From contig NC_089239.1 in assembly GCF_963924675.1 (NCBI RefSeq), positions 2,903,001 through 2,967,000 on the forward strand: a stretch of DNA of 64,000 nt, written 5' to 3'. Numbering within the stretch: position 1 is the first letter of the stretch; each line of letters starts with the position of its first letter. This DNA comes from Phocoena phocoena. Lineage: Eukaryota > Chordata > Mammalia > Artiodactyla > Phocoenidae. The notes below the pieces were generated by a model. That model did not search any database and was not told where the DNA came from. It saw nothing but the letters and a program-made list of their open reading frames with translations. The position numbers and the translations under genes are program-made. This document shows, in pieces, positions 48,973 to 61,424 of this stretch.

Positions 48973-50572
48973 GGTGTGTTTCATTTTTATTTTTTTACTC
49001 GGGGAGGATGAAAGTGGCTCTTCCCTCAAAGGTCAGAGTCTAGCCTTCTCTATTTGTGCTTCTCTCTTCTAGGTGACCTGCCCACACCAAGCATACCAGC
49101 AGAGCAGAGGGTAATGCAGAAGAAAGCACTACAGAAACTCTTCACACCATAAAAGCATTTCTCTCATCCAGAAACGCAAAATAAAAAACTTTAAGAGAAA
49201 GTTCTTATGAGCAAATCTCCCTATTCTTTGGCAGCAATCATCTGTGTCAGTGTTTATGTAACAACAAATATCTCACTCTCTTTTGACTAGGGTTGGAATA
49301 CAGATATACTCAAGTACAAGCGGAAGAGTCCTGACTCCTCAAAGCATCTCTTAAAAGAATCAGCTGAAAACTCTGCTATATTTGAACTTAAGAAAACGGC
49401 CAAGTTCATAAAGCATACGTTATAGTAGAACTCAGACTATTTTTGTAGCATCCTGCCCTTGTTAGTGTCTGCCTTTTCCCATCACCTCACCCCCACCATT
49501 TTCCAGATTCTTGGACTTCACAGCTCCTGGAACCTGGCTTTGTTTCTCCTGTGTTTGAGTACATGCAATGTTGAAGAAACTATGAAAGTGAAGGACAGTT
49601 TGCAGATTTGTATTTTAGGAGACAGGTAAATGGCAGGTAAGAGCATCTTCTGATTAACCAGAAGACTGTTTACTTTGTATTAATGCAACTTCTGTTTTCA
49701 ACAAAAAGTTTTAAGTGTGTCTGCATTTGAGAGAACTTGGCTTCATGAGTACTAACTTATGAGTCTTATTAATGTGAAATATAAAATGTAATTCATGCCT
49801 AGCAGCCCCAACCCAGCTTCAAAGAGAGTTCTAGACTTAGAACTTCAGATCTGACTTTAAACATTTCAGGAACAGTACATAGCCTATTTATTTGGGCAAT
49901 CTTTTACATTTTTCTTAGTGAGTGTTCCAAAATAAGGAGAAGAACCCCAGTGGAAAAGATGTAAGTAGAAAATGCCACAGAAAGGTAGAAAGAAAATAAT
50001 TATCTAATATTAGTAAAGTGCTGTGAATCTTGCAGTAAAGTATAAATAATACATAAGTGACTAGAAGTAGTAAATAATATTAAGACATTCATCTCTAATA
50101 GTGACATCTATAAAATAAACACACTATAGATTGTATATACAGTAATCACTGTCCATAGGTTGACAAATACACCGAGAATAAACATGAGTTCCTTTTATAA
50201 CTTTTACAATATCAATGCTAATCAAATTATTTTCCTTTGTCAATTTAGAGATCTCTAAGGCAACGATGCCTGCGCAGAAGTCTCCCACGCACATTAAAGA
50301 CTCAGCATGCTTTGGTAATTTTCTTTTTCTCACTTTGAGATTGCTCTTCTCGTGATATTTAATTATTCTTTTAAGCTCTGAGTCAATATAATTTAGGATA
50401 TTTGATAGCCCCATTGTCCTTAAATTTTGAGGGTATGGACACCTTCTCTGATGATTTCATCTGCAGACCCTAAACATCTAATTCAGAGCCTGGCAGTAAT
50501 GTATTAGGGATATAAAGGCTCTCCTTGAATATACACACACACACACATAAAGTCTACTCTTGTCTTCATTTT

Positions 50573-50885
50573 TTTTTTTTTAAAGAAGATGTTGGGGGTA
50601 GGAGTTTATTAATTAATTAATTTATTTTTGCTGTGTTGGGTCTTGGTTTCTGTGCGAGGGCTATCTCTAGTTGTGGCAAGCGGGGGCCACTCTTCATCGC
50701 GGTGCACGGGCCTCTATCGTGGCCTCTCTTGTTGCGGAGCACAGGCTCCAGACGCGCAGGCTCAGTAGTTGTGACTCACGGACCCAGGTGCTCCGCGGCA
50801 TGTGGGATCCTCCCAGACCAGGGCTCGAACCCGTGTCCCCTGCATTAGCAGGCAGATTCTCAACCACTGCGCCACCAGGGAAGCC
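50573..50885 (-). mobile_element. CHR-type SINE in the HOOK3 3' UTR
   Basis: Copy in the same orientation as HOOK3, with the 14-bp target-site duplication CTTGTCTTCATTTT at 50559-50572 and 50886-50899. A short (AC)n run lies at 50532-50547. Confidence 0.95.
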
Positions 50886-53800
50886 CTTGTCTTCATTTTA
50901 AACAAAATTTTCTGTGGGGCTACTACGTATAATTAAGGGAGACATGGTTTGCAAACCAGACACAGCAGCGGACCTAGATAGCTGCTAGGAAGTTGGTAGT
51001 GAGTTTCAGCCACCACAGATTTCTTCCCATCTCATCAGATCATCCTATCCTCATGGCTTTAAATCACTATCTTAGATTTAGTAATGGGTTAACAGTTTCA
51101 AAATGAAAATAGATGCTTTCCCCTCCACTCATAAACATGTACAGTTAATACTGTGTGCCCAGTTAATGTCCACTGAAGGGAAGGACAATTAGAATATAAA
51201 TTATTTTTTGTCTGCTCTTTTTTATTGAATGATCATGTAATAAAATCAGGAGATTTTATGTAAACTATTACCTTAGGAACATTTGTTAAGACAAGTATAG
51301 GTTTAATAGTGTTAGCACTTCTATCTGCCTGGATATTTGTTCAAAATTAGGCCTCTTCTTTTTCCGATAATCGATTCTACTCACTAGGAATGGATCTGCC
51401 TTGACAGCCTTCGGTTACTTTCCGATTTCTATGTTCACTTATATACAGCATACAAACCTATCTCACAGAATATTATTGGAAAATGTTAGAAAGCAGAAAA
51501 ATACTGAAGAGAGACGTTAATTGCTGAAATAGAATTGTTAGGAAACATCCATAGACCACAACTACTAAAACTCACATACTTGCCATAATTAGCTTCGGGT
51601 CTCTTATTTCTCAAATAAACTAATGTCCCTTTCTCTATCATTTTAAGTGCAGTGTGAAGAATTCAAGCATACTTCAAGATAACATTAAATATAAGTTTTA
51701 AAGTTTTTATATTTATAAATACATGGGAATTGGATTGATAAAAGGCTGTTTAAAAACAAAATTATGAGTACGTATTTTCCAAGAACATAATCAGTGATTT
51801 AAAAGAGATGGATGTCATCATATTTGTGCTGTCCTTCATTTTATAAAAAGGGAGATAAATATTGATACTTCTGTGATTTAGGGGGATGGGGAGGGGCAGA
51901 AATCAGCTGTTTCGGTAGCAAATTATTTTATGTTTTTTAGGCTTCTGAGAAAGAAACAGTATTTATTGCACAACTTTAGAACAATAAAATTATCTTGCTT
52001 AAATTGGACACTAAAATATTTTCAAATTTTTCCATAAAATAAACATATACCAATTATTATTTAAATATGCTTTATACAAAGTAAAAAACTGGATGACAGA
52101 TACATTGAGAATGGCCTCCCTCATATAAAAACTTCATGATACAAAATATTCGAATCATTATAGTTACAAAGAATTAACTCTGAAATTGCTTTCTAAATGT
52201 AGTGAAACTGGGTTGCACATCTACTAAAATAAGCTGCCATTTTGACAGTTGGGACTATAGGAAAAGAGATTATCATTATTGAACGGAAAAACCCTTTTAA
52301 CATATAAAAAGGGAAAAATTTTAAAACATGCTAAAGTAATTTTCAAAGATTCTGAGATCCCATCTTATTTTGTTCTGTTCAGTCCTTCCTACCCTGTAAG
52401 GGTAGGACTCCTACTCACTGTTAAGGAGTACAATCCTGCATCAGTTCGACAGCCATTTCTAGGCCAAGAGTCACTTTGTAATATAAGGATAAAAAGTCAA
52501 AACATGCTCCCATAGTTTAATGAACAGACAACAAGAAGCATGTTGTTATTCTGCCCCTAGCAAAAAGCAAGATGCCAAGCACCTTCCTCTCCCTTTAGGA
52601 TCACAGGTTCTTATCCCAGTAGCTGTAAACTAACTAGGTTTACACTATCTGTGGGTTGTGGATGCTTTTTCAGATAAACCTCATGTGTTCCAACTGGGGA
52701 AAAGTGTAACACTTCTGGAGTCTGAGATCTGGACCACTGGAGATTAAATGCAGGGAGCTAGGATAAATTCAAAAATTTAGAATTTTATTTCAAGTAGATT
52801 CTTATATCAGAATAAAGATTTTCAAGTTTTCAACACGGTGTTATCTTTAAAAGATGAATGCTTGTCGGAGCACAAGAGACGCTACAAAATATTTCATATC
52901 ATTAGATATGAATAAATAAAACTGCAGTTGAAAAGGAAGTGTGAGTAAAATAGCTCAAAAATAAAATGTACCTTTTCTTCAACCTAAATCCTCCTTCCCC
53001 TCACAATCGCTTACTGCTGGTTTGTTTGCACAGCACCGGTTTTCATGCCTTGCTGAAGACTGCTGATATATATGGGCTGATGTTTCTGACTGGAAACATT
53101 TAGCTCAAGTTTGTACAATTGAGCTTTTATCATACAGACAAACCAGTAAGACCGCAACAAAATAACAGTGGACAGTATTATCCTTATTATAATGAATCAT
53201 CTCGTTAGCCAATTTTACCAGGCTGGGCCATCAAACAGAAATAATTCAATGCTGATCAATTTTAGAAAATGGAGCCTTTGTTTTGGTACTTCTTTTTCTT
53301 GGTTATTATTAAATAATCAGACAAATACTAAAAAAGGTATGATCGGGTTTCTGCAAGTTTTTTAAAGATACGTACAGCTGTATTATTTACTCTCTTTTTA
53401 AGATGCGGTAAGCATATTTGCTGGATTTTTTTTTCCCCTTTACAAACTTCTTAAATACACACTGCAGAATATAAATTTCATGCTTTTGTAGTCTTTAGTT
53501 ATTAACTCTGTATTTTCTCACCCTGGTTAGAGGGAAAACAGAAAATAAGCTTTTTGTTCACAAGAACTCAGACAGGGGGTGATGGCTCAACCCCAACCTT
53601 AGCGCACTAACTCTGTGCTGACTCCACAGTGTGCCCAGCGTCATCGCCAGAGAAAGAGAAATGTAAAAATCCTGTCCAAAGCTGAGCAAAGGAAATGGGG
53701 TCCTCACTGGGACAGCAAAGTTCTATTCCTGACTTTTAAGAAAACATCACAGAATGTTTAGAAATAAAGTTTCTGCTATGGAACGAAAGCAATATACTAA

Positions 53801-56097
53801 AATTTAAACATACTGTAAAGGTGAGTGAAACTTACGAACATAAGCACCAAAATAATGGCATGCTGAAGAAAAATAAGACGGAAAACTTCCTTCTAAAAGC
53901 TTGGCACTTTCCTCTCCCATTTAGAGAAACATATCTGAGCAGGGGGGTGGGTAGGAGACCAGGACTGGGACAGTAAATAGAGAACTAAAATTAAAACCTC
54001 TCCTCTCATGGGATATAATCCATTTAACAAACAGCTCATGGACTCTGATTTTCATCTATCTTATTTTGCAGCTATATTTCCCAATAATTTTAATTTTACC
54101 AAGGTGAGTGTTCATGCCCTGTTTTAAAACTGTTGGATCCTTACTCTGATTTGTGAAATAAAGGGACGGGGAAGGGTGGAGGTGGGGGAGGGTTACCCAT
54201 CTTAAATCATTTTTAATCTTTCATTGTCAAAACTTTCTATGTTGATTAGGTCTGCTTGCCCTCCTGAAACCCCACGATGCATTCCACTCGCTGGTTCTCT
54301 CCATTACTACTAAGTCTTCCTGCTTTTCTTCTTACCAGGCAGAAGCACTCACACTGAGCTCAGACTTCTGTACTTAATGTAAAAAATTAGCACAATGCAT
54401 GGAGTCATTTCTGTGTATATTCTAATACCTTTCTTCAAGTACAGTTTCTGAGGACAAATGAAAACACCTAAAATAGTCTTTAGGTCAATTTCTTATAAAA
54501 AAAAAGGAAATAAGGATTTAAAATCAAACACTGGAATATAGTTTCTGAAAATTCTTGATTATGTTTAGCTTGATTTAAAGTTGCTCATTTGTATTTAATA
54601 CACAAAACTAAATGAAACCTGAACTTCTAAATAGCAAGTATATGAAATAAAATCTTCTTAATAGGTGACCTATCCAAAACCGAAAACAAATAATCGACCT
54701 AGTTTCAGTAAATTTTTGCTTTACTGGGCTATGGGCTATGGTGCAAGAAAAAGGCTGGAGGGGAACTGAAATATAATTTGGGGCCAATATGGAAAGTTAG
54801 GCAGAGACATTTCATGTTCAAATGAATGACATTTTGCATTTATATAGCACCTTATATAGTCAAAGTGCTTTACAATCATTATTACTTGACAGCCATTCAT
54901 CAATGTAAAAAAACATAGTTTATAATCTGTCAACAAATGTAAGCACTTTGGGGCAACCAAATACCCAAGAGAATCTACTCAGTAGCAAACCCTTAGACTA
55001 GTACATAGAATTAAGAAAAAATATGACAGCCACCTGTCATAACATCAGACACAAAAAGTCACTTATTGATCCTAACGACTGATACTAAGATGTTAAGTAT
55101 TAGGAATTATTGAGAAATAGCAGGTTTTATGTTAAGGAATAAGTAAGACAAATGAGGTGCAAGTCAACAAGGAAATTACCCCAAAGGTAAGGCCACCTAT
55201 GACTCATAAGTATATAAAAAATACATCTTTTATATACTTTTATATGTGGAGGGCAGTTGCAACGAAATGTCAGCCCATTGCTAGAATCTGATCCTCAGTT
55301 ACTGTGATATTCCAAAAAAAGAAGAAAAATGAACAAACTTCCTGATTTTTTTTCTTCTGTAACTTCTCCCCAAATAACCTAACCAGTGCATTCACTTCTG
55401 CCAGCAAATAAGATAGTAGGAAATAATGAAATTCTATTTATGTTTTAAAAATAGTTTCCAAATCTTTGGACAAATTTAATTTCCTATAAAACAATGTGAA
55501 AACTCAGTTTTTCCCTCTAAATAGTTCTATCAGGTGCCTTAGGTAAGATCTGATTAGCACCTCTGCCAATGTATTTATGTCTTTGCAAAAAGTGCACTTG
55601 CCAACCATTTTACATAGTAAGTATGCAAGTTATTTGAAGTGCATTTGAAAAACAATTGAAAACACAGATTAATACATCATAAAAAGATTAATTCCCTTTA
55701 AACAAAGACATTCTTAGAAAGCATGGTAACACAGAGGCACAATAAAGAATATAAATTGTATATCAATTATTGGCAGAAAATCTAATTCATTACAAAGCCT
55801 ACACCATTGGGGAAAGGACATTTTCATACAAAGAAAAGTACTACACTAATATACAACACTTTTAATTGGGCATTAAAAAATTTTTTGGCACATTAAAAGG
55901 AACCAAAAGGACTACAAAATAAAGGACCAAGAAACTAAAACATTATAGATACAGAAGAGAGAAAGTCCTCAAATAAGAAACAATTAAATACATGAAATAC
56001 AGACAAAATATAAGCTGGCTGAATTTTCTGAAATGTTATATGTAACAGAAGTATGCTTTGAATGCGGGGTGTTTTTTATTCTAATGGCAGGACTTGT

Positions 56098-56238
56098 CTA
56101 CCTTGCTGTGGCTGGCTGGACGTGGCCCGGGTAAGACCTTCTCGTGCTGGTGGCTTGTCTCTGCCTCGCCAGGAATGACTGCCCCGAACCTGTACTAGCA
56201 AGTCTGTCTTCTGCCGCCTTTTTATGCAGAGTCATTCC
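56098..56238 (-). CDS. HOOK3: HOOK3 terminal coding exon (C-terminus and stop)
   Basis: HOOK3 is a Hook-family cytoplasmic dynein/dynactin activating adaptor; its C-terminal region binds cargo and the FTS-FHIP proteins. This exon encodes 46 residues, GMTLHKKAAEDRLASTGSGQ then SFLARQRQATSTRRSYPGHV and QPATAR, and the TAG stop (56098-56100). The basic, Ser/Arg-rich tail is characteristic of HOOK3 and follows the coiled coil. The acceptor AG is at 56239-56240 and the exon starts on a complete codon after the ATG that ends the previous exon. An AATAAA on the minus strand (56075-56080) lies only 18 nt past the stop. The last intron, to 58870, contains a CpG-rich block. Confidence 0.96.
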   Translation of the reverse strand, partial: GMTLHKKAAEDRLASTGSGQSFLARQRQATSTRRSYPGHVQPATAR

Positions 56239-56739
56239 CTACGTAACACGGAAAAAAAGTAATCAGTGAAAAGATAATGGAACACACTCTCACAAAAGAA
56301 AATTTCATCGCGCAGAATTTGTTACCTGACGACATAAGGCACAATTAGGAACATTAACTCTGCTCGTGATAGATTAAAATCTTAGAGACATTTAAGTTCC
56401 AACAATTAGGTACAAATCTTTTGTTAAAATTAAGGCTTAATTTTCTGAATTTACAATAACCCAAACAATAGATTATAATAGAGATGGATCTTTGGAATGC
56501 ATCATCCATACTCAATCATACATACGTCCCTTTCGAATCAAATGCATAAAGTGATTTTCCAAGAAAAAAAGGGCAATTGATTGGTAGCAGTTGATTCACG
56601 TGGGGATATGGAAATCAGAGGGTTTAGTTAGAATAGAAAACCACAAAAGCACTTGTTCTTTCTTAGGGTGGAAAGTCACACCAGGTATAATACATACCAC
56701 CACGCTGCTTTTCTTCACAGGCACACTTGTTAAGGGAAG

Positions 56740-57200
56740 TTCCTGACGGCTGGCCCACACAGCGGGCCCAAGGAGCGCAGGGGTCCTTCCCGAGGATTGG
56801 AGAAGGAGGCCTACCCGCTTAGAAGGGGGACGAGCCCACCTGCCGGGCCCAGGGCACCTGAACGGGAGGGAGAACCTGCGGCGCTCTCTAAACGCGGAGG
56901 AGTAAACAGTGAGGACCCCGAGTAGATCCGGAAAAAAGGGTTTCGGTTCTCATTTAATAAGCTAGCGAAGAACCCTGGCCAGAGAAGCAGGAAGAACTGG
57001 GAGCGGCAGCTTTGTCTCACCGGTGATTGGAAGCGAGATGACGGGAGGAAGCGGACGCCGGCAACAGGGAAGGAGGAGAAACAGAGCCGGGAGAGAGGCG
57101 GGGCAGGCGCCAGAGGCGCTGGGCAAACCCGCGCAGAAGGCAGAAGGCAAGACAAACCTCCCAACTCCCGTCACCTCCAGGGAAACTGGGGTCATGGCTC
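56740..57200. promoter_or_regulatory. CpG-rich block in the last HOOK3 intron
   Basis: GC- and CpG-rich sequence in an AT-rich neighbourhood, 500-1000 bp upstream (minus-strand sense) of the terminal exon. A plus-strand open frame, 57023-57355, starts in it (110 codons, MTGGSGRRQQGRR... to MALRFKQTPMHN...), with no protein family that I recognise. It could be an orphan intragenic CpG island with promoter activity, or a fragment of an unidentified retroposed sequence. I see no poly(A) or target-site duplication that would prove the latter. Confidence 0.5.
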
Positions 57201-57399
57201 TGCGTTTCAAACAGACCCCAATGCACAACATTCTCCACTCTCCCCATGAGAAAACCCAGGATGTGCTTTTTACTCAGTTTGGAATTAAAGCATTTAAGGA
57301 TCTGAATAAAATGGACAAATATCTATTGGTAATATCTGTTAATTTGGCTACATAAATTAACAATTATATTTTATTTCAAATATACCTTTTTAACTTTCA

Positions 57400-58860
57400 C
57401 ATTCTAAACAACTTATTCAAATTCTAGACTCCCCTTCAAGATCTCAGTATCCATCATGCGGCCATTCCCTGAGATACTTAATACCTTTTCCCAGCACTCA
57501 CCATCCTCACTTCCAGTTCGGTTGTCTGGGATGCAGAACTTTCTGAATGTATGTATGAAGCTGTTACCGGTTACCCTATCTGAACATAACTTGTGTGATC
57601 CTACTGGGAGTTATTCCTTCACTCTCCGCAGAGCTGAAAACTAAGATTCTTCTTTAATACCATGTCACAGAATAAATCAGTTTTGTTCCATACGAAACAC
57701 AATATGTGAAGTCATAAAAATCAATCAGGTATATGAAATCACTAATACGGACTGAGGGGCAGAGCTCCCAGATTGCTAACATTAACCTTGAAGGAGGACG
57801 AAGAGAAAACAATGTGGGTGAAGTCAGGACTAGTTCCCAGAGACCTTCCTTAAACACAGGTTTTTCTTATTTTTTACATTTTAATTTTCAATTAATCTAT
57901 ATTTGTTAACAGTAATGGTAATGTAAACCCAGTATGATTTCCTTTTTTGTTTTTTAAAATTGTGATAAAAATCTTAAATATGTAGTACCAGGGCAAATAT
58001 AAATGTGGACATGTCATAAAACTGTATGAAATTTTGACAAAGTTCAAATCACATTATTAGGAGACCTGGGACATGAACCCTTCAGACACAGTATCAATTA
58101 TAACGGTAAAATGGTACAATTTACAATTGTAATTGTAAAACGGTACTGTGCCAGTAACACAACTACAGGGTCAGAGGGGTATGATGAAAGGAATCTGGTC
58201 CAACTTCCTATCTCAGGCAGCTAACGCTTAGAAAAGGCGGAGTGGTCTTATTGGGAAGAAGAACAAAGCAGAAAAAGAAGAAAAGGTCTAAGAAAAAAAA
58301 TATTGAAAAAGTACAGCATTCTTCAAAATCCATAGCTCTCCATATCCAGAAAAGTCTTACTGAAGCCCAAAATGCTGATAAGCATTTATTTTCCCCTGCA
58401 ATACGTTTAAGATTTTTTGTTGTAAAATTCAATTTCAAAACCTTCAGCTGTTCAGGGTCTAAGACTGTGAACATTTACCAAAACCTGAGAGACAGTTAAA
58501 CTATTTTCATTACAAGTACCGCTCCTGCAAAGGCACTGAAATAGTACCACAAAACAAAAGCTACTGTATCTGTGTTTAGATATTATTAAAGTCCCTACCA
58601 CCCGAGAATAAAATGGTCCTGAGAGACAGAAATCTTTCTATCCTCTAGGACAGGGATAATGATGTATCCACAATGTTCTAGTCCCGTTTACGGTGGTTCC
58701 TGTATCTGTTGTTTGGCCCTACGATCAGCATTAGGGTTTTGTTAGTGTGTGTTAGGACAGTAATTACTTTCAGATTCATTTGGTAGAATTAATTCTACAG
58801 TAAAGGGAGTATAATAAATGATACATATTCACTGAATTTTGTAATATGTTTTGACGTGTT
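57400..58860. other. HOOK3: HOOK3 last-intron remainder
   Basis: AT-rich intron with several short open frames of no recognisable content. No named repeat was seen. Confidence 0.5.
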
Positions 58861-58870
58861 ATTTTCTTAC

Positions 58871-58942
58871 CATATTGTACCAGGCACTAACAATATATTT
58901 CTCCTCCATCTCTCTTTGACTCTTTGTTTTTTCATATTCTTT
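58871..58942 (-). CDS. HOOK3: HOOK3 penultimate coding exon
   Basis: A 72-nt minus-strand exon of 24 whole codons reads KEYEKTKSQREMEEKYIVSA then WYNM. This is the end of the HOOK3 coiled coil followed by the conserved WYNMG motif (the G opens the next exon). The acceptor is TTTTAG to the right of 58942 and the donor begins GTAAG at 58870. Both ends are phase 0, matching the flanking exons. Confidence 0.95.
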
Positions 58943-59034
58943 CTAAAAAGCAAGCACATGTAAGCATGTTAAGATGAAAAACAATTCAACATAAATAAAA
59001 TACTCACAATAAACTATCTAAGTTCACGGGCACA

Positions 59035-59720
59035 ACTCTATAGTCAGCTCTCTATATCCATGGGTTTCACATCCATGGATTCAACCAACCCCAGATCGAA
59101 AATGGTTAAAAAAAAAAAAAAAACAACCAAACAAACAAAACAACCAGGAAGTTCCAAAAACCAAAACTTGAATTTGCCATGCATAGGCAACTGTTTTTTT
59201 TTTAAAGTATGGATATCTTTTTTTTTTTAATTAATTAATTAATTATTTTTGGTTGCGTTGGGTTTTCGTTGCTATGCGTGGGCTTTCTCTAGTTGCGGTG
59301 AGCCGGGGCTACTCTTCATTGCGGAGCGTTGGCTTCTCATTGCGGTGGCTTCTCTTGTTGTGCAGCACGGGCTCTAGGCGTGCGGGCTCTAGAGCGCAGG
59401 TTCAGTAGTTGTGGTGCACAGGCTTAGTTGCTCTGCAACATGTGGGAATCTTCCCGGACCAGGGCTCGAACCCATGTCCCCTGAATTGGCAGGCGGATTC
59501 TTAACCACTGCGCCACCAGGGAAATCCCCATAGGCAACTATTTACATAGCATTTACATTGCATTAGGTATTATAAGTAATCTAGAGATGGTTTAAAGCAC
59601 ATGGATGGTGGGCTTAGATTTTATGCAAATAACCACATTCACTACTTTCTACGAGGGACTTGCGCATCCATGGATTTTGGTAACTGTGACTCGTGGATGT
59701 TGAGGGACCACTGTGCATAG
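59035..59720 (-). mobile_element. MER2-type Tigger DNA transposon, split by a SINE
   Basis: Has the ends CAGCTCTCTATATCCATGGG and TTGAGGGACCACTGTGCATA and the middle TTTACATTGCATTAGGTATT typical of MER2. A CHR SINE interrupts it at about 59210-59526. Confidence 0.82.
59210..59526 (-). mobile_element. CHR-type SINE in MER2
   Basis: Antisense SINE with a T-rich/(TTAA)n tail and head ending GCCACCAGGGAAATCC. Flanking copies of CATAGGCAACT (59181-59191 and 59530-59540) mark the insertion. Confidence 0.88.
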
Positions 59721-59780
59721 CAAGGCTTCTAGAATCGAAAATTAAAAAATCAAATGTCTTATCATATTACAGTAAACTAC

Positions 59781-59885
59781 CTCCAATGAATGGAATTGCC
59801 GATCCCGTTCGTGGAGCTGATTTTTAAGAGCTTGTATTTCTGGTGCTGCTCCTTGATTTTGTTTAGGATCTAAAGTACGGATAAC
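59781..59885 (-). CDS. HOOK3: HOOK3 exon (VIRTLDPKQ exon)
   Basis: A 105-nt minus-strand exon of 35 whole codons begins VIRTLDPKQNQGAAPEIQAL and ends KNQLHERDRQFHSLE. The first half is a non-helical Pro/Gln/Gly insertion; the second half is heptad-like coiled coil. The acceptor TGCAG and donor GTAGTT flank it. The family sequence I remember has QERDRLFHSLE at the end, so the His and Gln here would be lineage substitutions. Confidence 0.95.
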
Positions 59886-60359
59886 CTGCAAAAAGTAATA
59901 AAAGAAAAACTTTAAAAGTCTCAAACCCAAGGAGTGTAATATCTAAGGAAGCAGTCATTAAAAAAAAAGATAAACCTTATGAGACTCAAAAGTTATCTTA
60001 CATGGACACTTTAAAATCTGAATGTATAAAATGATATCCAGTTGTTACAATTTTTAATTATATAAAAATTTAAAATTATGTGAAAGAGTCAGTGATAAGA
60101 AGTAATTCTGGCTTGAAATTAATCACCCTACAGCAGACACTACTGACAGCAAGCTTCCCTTTTCCGTTCCTCTGACTTGGTTCAGGGGCCTCTGCCTCTG
60201 ACCAGATGTGTGAGGATGGAGCGGGTCCCAGTGGTCCACAAGGCTGCCTCTGTGGTCCTTCTCCTTTGCCAGACGCTGGGTTTACACACAGCCTGGTGAC
60301 ACAATTCTAGCTGGCCCACCAGAGGGCTTCTGGGAAGGGTCTTTGCTTTTTGGCTCAGC

Positions 60360-60720
60360 AGTTTTACTATCAAAAATGATCAACCCCACAGAAAACTTGA
60401 AAGAGCAGAACAATAAAAACCCATTTCCTTTAACCCGGATTGACCAACTGCAGCACTGCCACCTTTCTCTCATGTCACGTGACCCTCAAGCACTTCAACA
60501 CGCATCTCCTTAGACTAAGGACATCCTCCCACAACATCTGTAAGAAAGTGAACCTCTCTATAAGTCATCACGATTCAGCCCAAATCCACATTTCCACAGG
60601 TGTCCCCAATCCAGGATCGCTGCATTTGGCAGGGAGGTCCCTTTGGGCTCCTTTACAGGAGAACAGCTTCTGGTGTTCCATGATGCTCCAGTGCCTATTT
60701 CTGCTTTCATAATGTGGATT
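60360..60720. mobile_element. Probable old L1-related fragment
   Basis: Phrases (AAACTTGAAAGAGCAGAACA; CCCGGATTGACCAACTGCAG; CACGCATCTCCTTAGACTAA) resemble a common L1-derived mammalian repeat. The stretch 59950-60360 and 60720-61125 around it show nothing else I can name. Confidence 0.5.
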
Positions 60721-61131
60721 CTCATCCCAAAGTCTGGATTTATCTGATGCCTTCCTGAAGGTGTTACTTAACTTGCTCCAGTAACCTCCTTTTCCCTGGG
60801 AACTGGAGCTAGGCCAGAAGCCCTGAGCACTGCCGACAGCAAGGCTCATCTGGAGACAGAGGCGGGCCCTCCCGCCGGGCACAGCCGATTTTGATAATTA
60901 GGCAAGGTGGGGCTGCCACTCATTTCCTACATAGAAAGGTGATTCCCTCTTGGTAACGAGTAAGTAACCTGGGGCTGGGGCGACCTGTTTTGATCACGGC
61001 CTCTTGCTCTTTTTGTCGAAAGACTCCTCGTGTCCTTCTGTGTGAGGGGTCACCGTTCAGGTACTGTATTTTGAAACATCAGCGAAACACAATGAGAAAG
61101 TGCAGTGAGAGGCCCACAGACTCACACTTAC

Positions 61132-61232
61132 ACTTTTGGCTTTCTCTAAGTATTTTTTATATCTTTCTTCCATTTGCTTCATTTCCTCTTCTTTCTTCCG
61201 TAAAGCTTCTTGTAATTCTTCAATTTTTAAGG
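61132..61232 (-). CDS. HOOK3: HOOK3 exon (coiled-coil)
   Basis: This 101-nt minus-strand exon completes a split Ser codon and then encodes LKIEELQEALRKKEEEMKQM and EERYKKYLEKAKS. It is a strongly charged Glu/Lys coiled coil, part of the dimerising rod of HOOK3. The donor GTAAGT is at 61126-61131 and the acceptor AG at 61233-61234. Phase 1 at the start matches the T that ends the upstream exon; the end is phase 0. Confidence 0.95.
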
Positions 61233-61424
61233 CTATCGGTGAGACAGTAAAAAATTAAAAAATTTTTAGACCTAACAACTTGAAAATATTTCAACTGACA
61301 AAATAGTAAACAGCTTTGAGAGACTGTTTTGTCTATACTTATATATAATTTTATTTTTTTAAATTCACAATTTTTTTAAACAAAAAGCTCTTCTTAGAAA
61401 TAAACAAAAACTACACTACGGAAG

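Larger units (their letters stand above)
46265..56097 (-). other. HOOK3: HOOK3 3' untranslated region (about 9.8 kb)
   Basis: From the HOOK3 stop leftwards the sequence is AT-rich, has no splice-flanked coding pattern and is strikingly poor in repeats compared with the rest of the window; the only clear insertions are two CHR SINEs (48041-48247 and 50573-50885). A minus-strand AATAAA at 46283-46288, followed by a T-rich stretch, is my preferred distal polyadenylation signal. The repeat-rich intergenic region starts further left. The length fits the very long 3' UTR known for HOOK3 mRNA. The exact end is inferred, and earlier polyadenylation sites are possible. Confidence 0.65.

Noticed and set aside
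56811..57247. Minus-strand frames in the CpG block as an extra HOOK3 exon
   Set aside because: The known HOOK3 exon order joins WYNM (58871-58942) directly to GMTLHKK (56098-56238) in phase, so no exon is missing between them.
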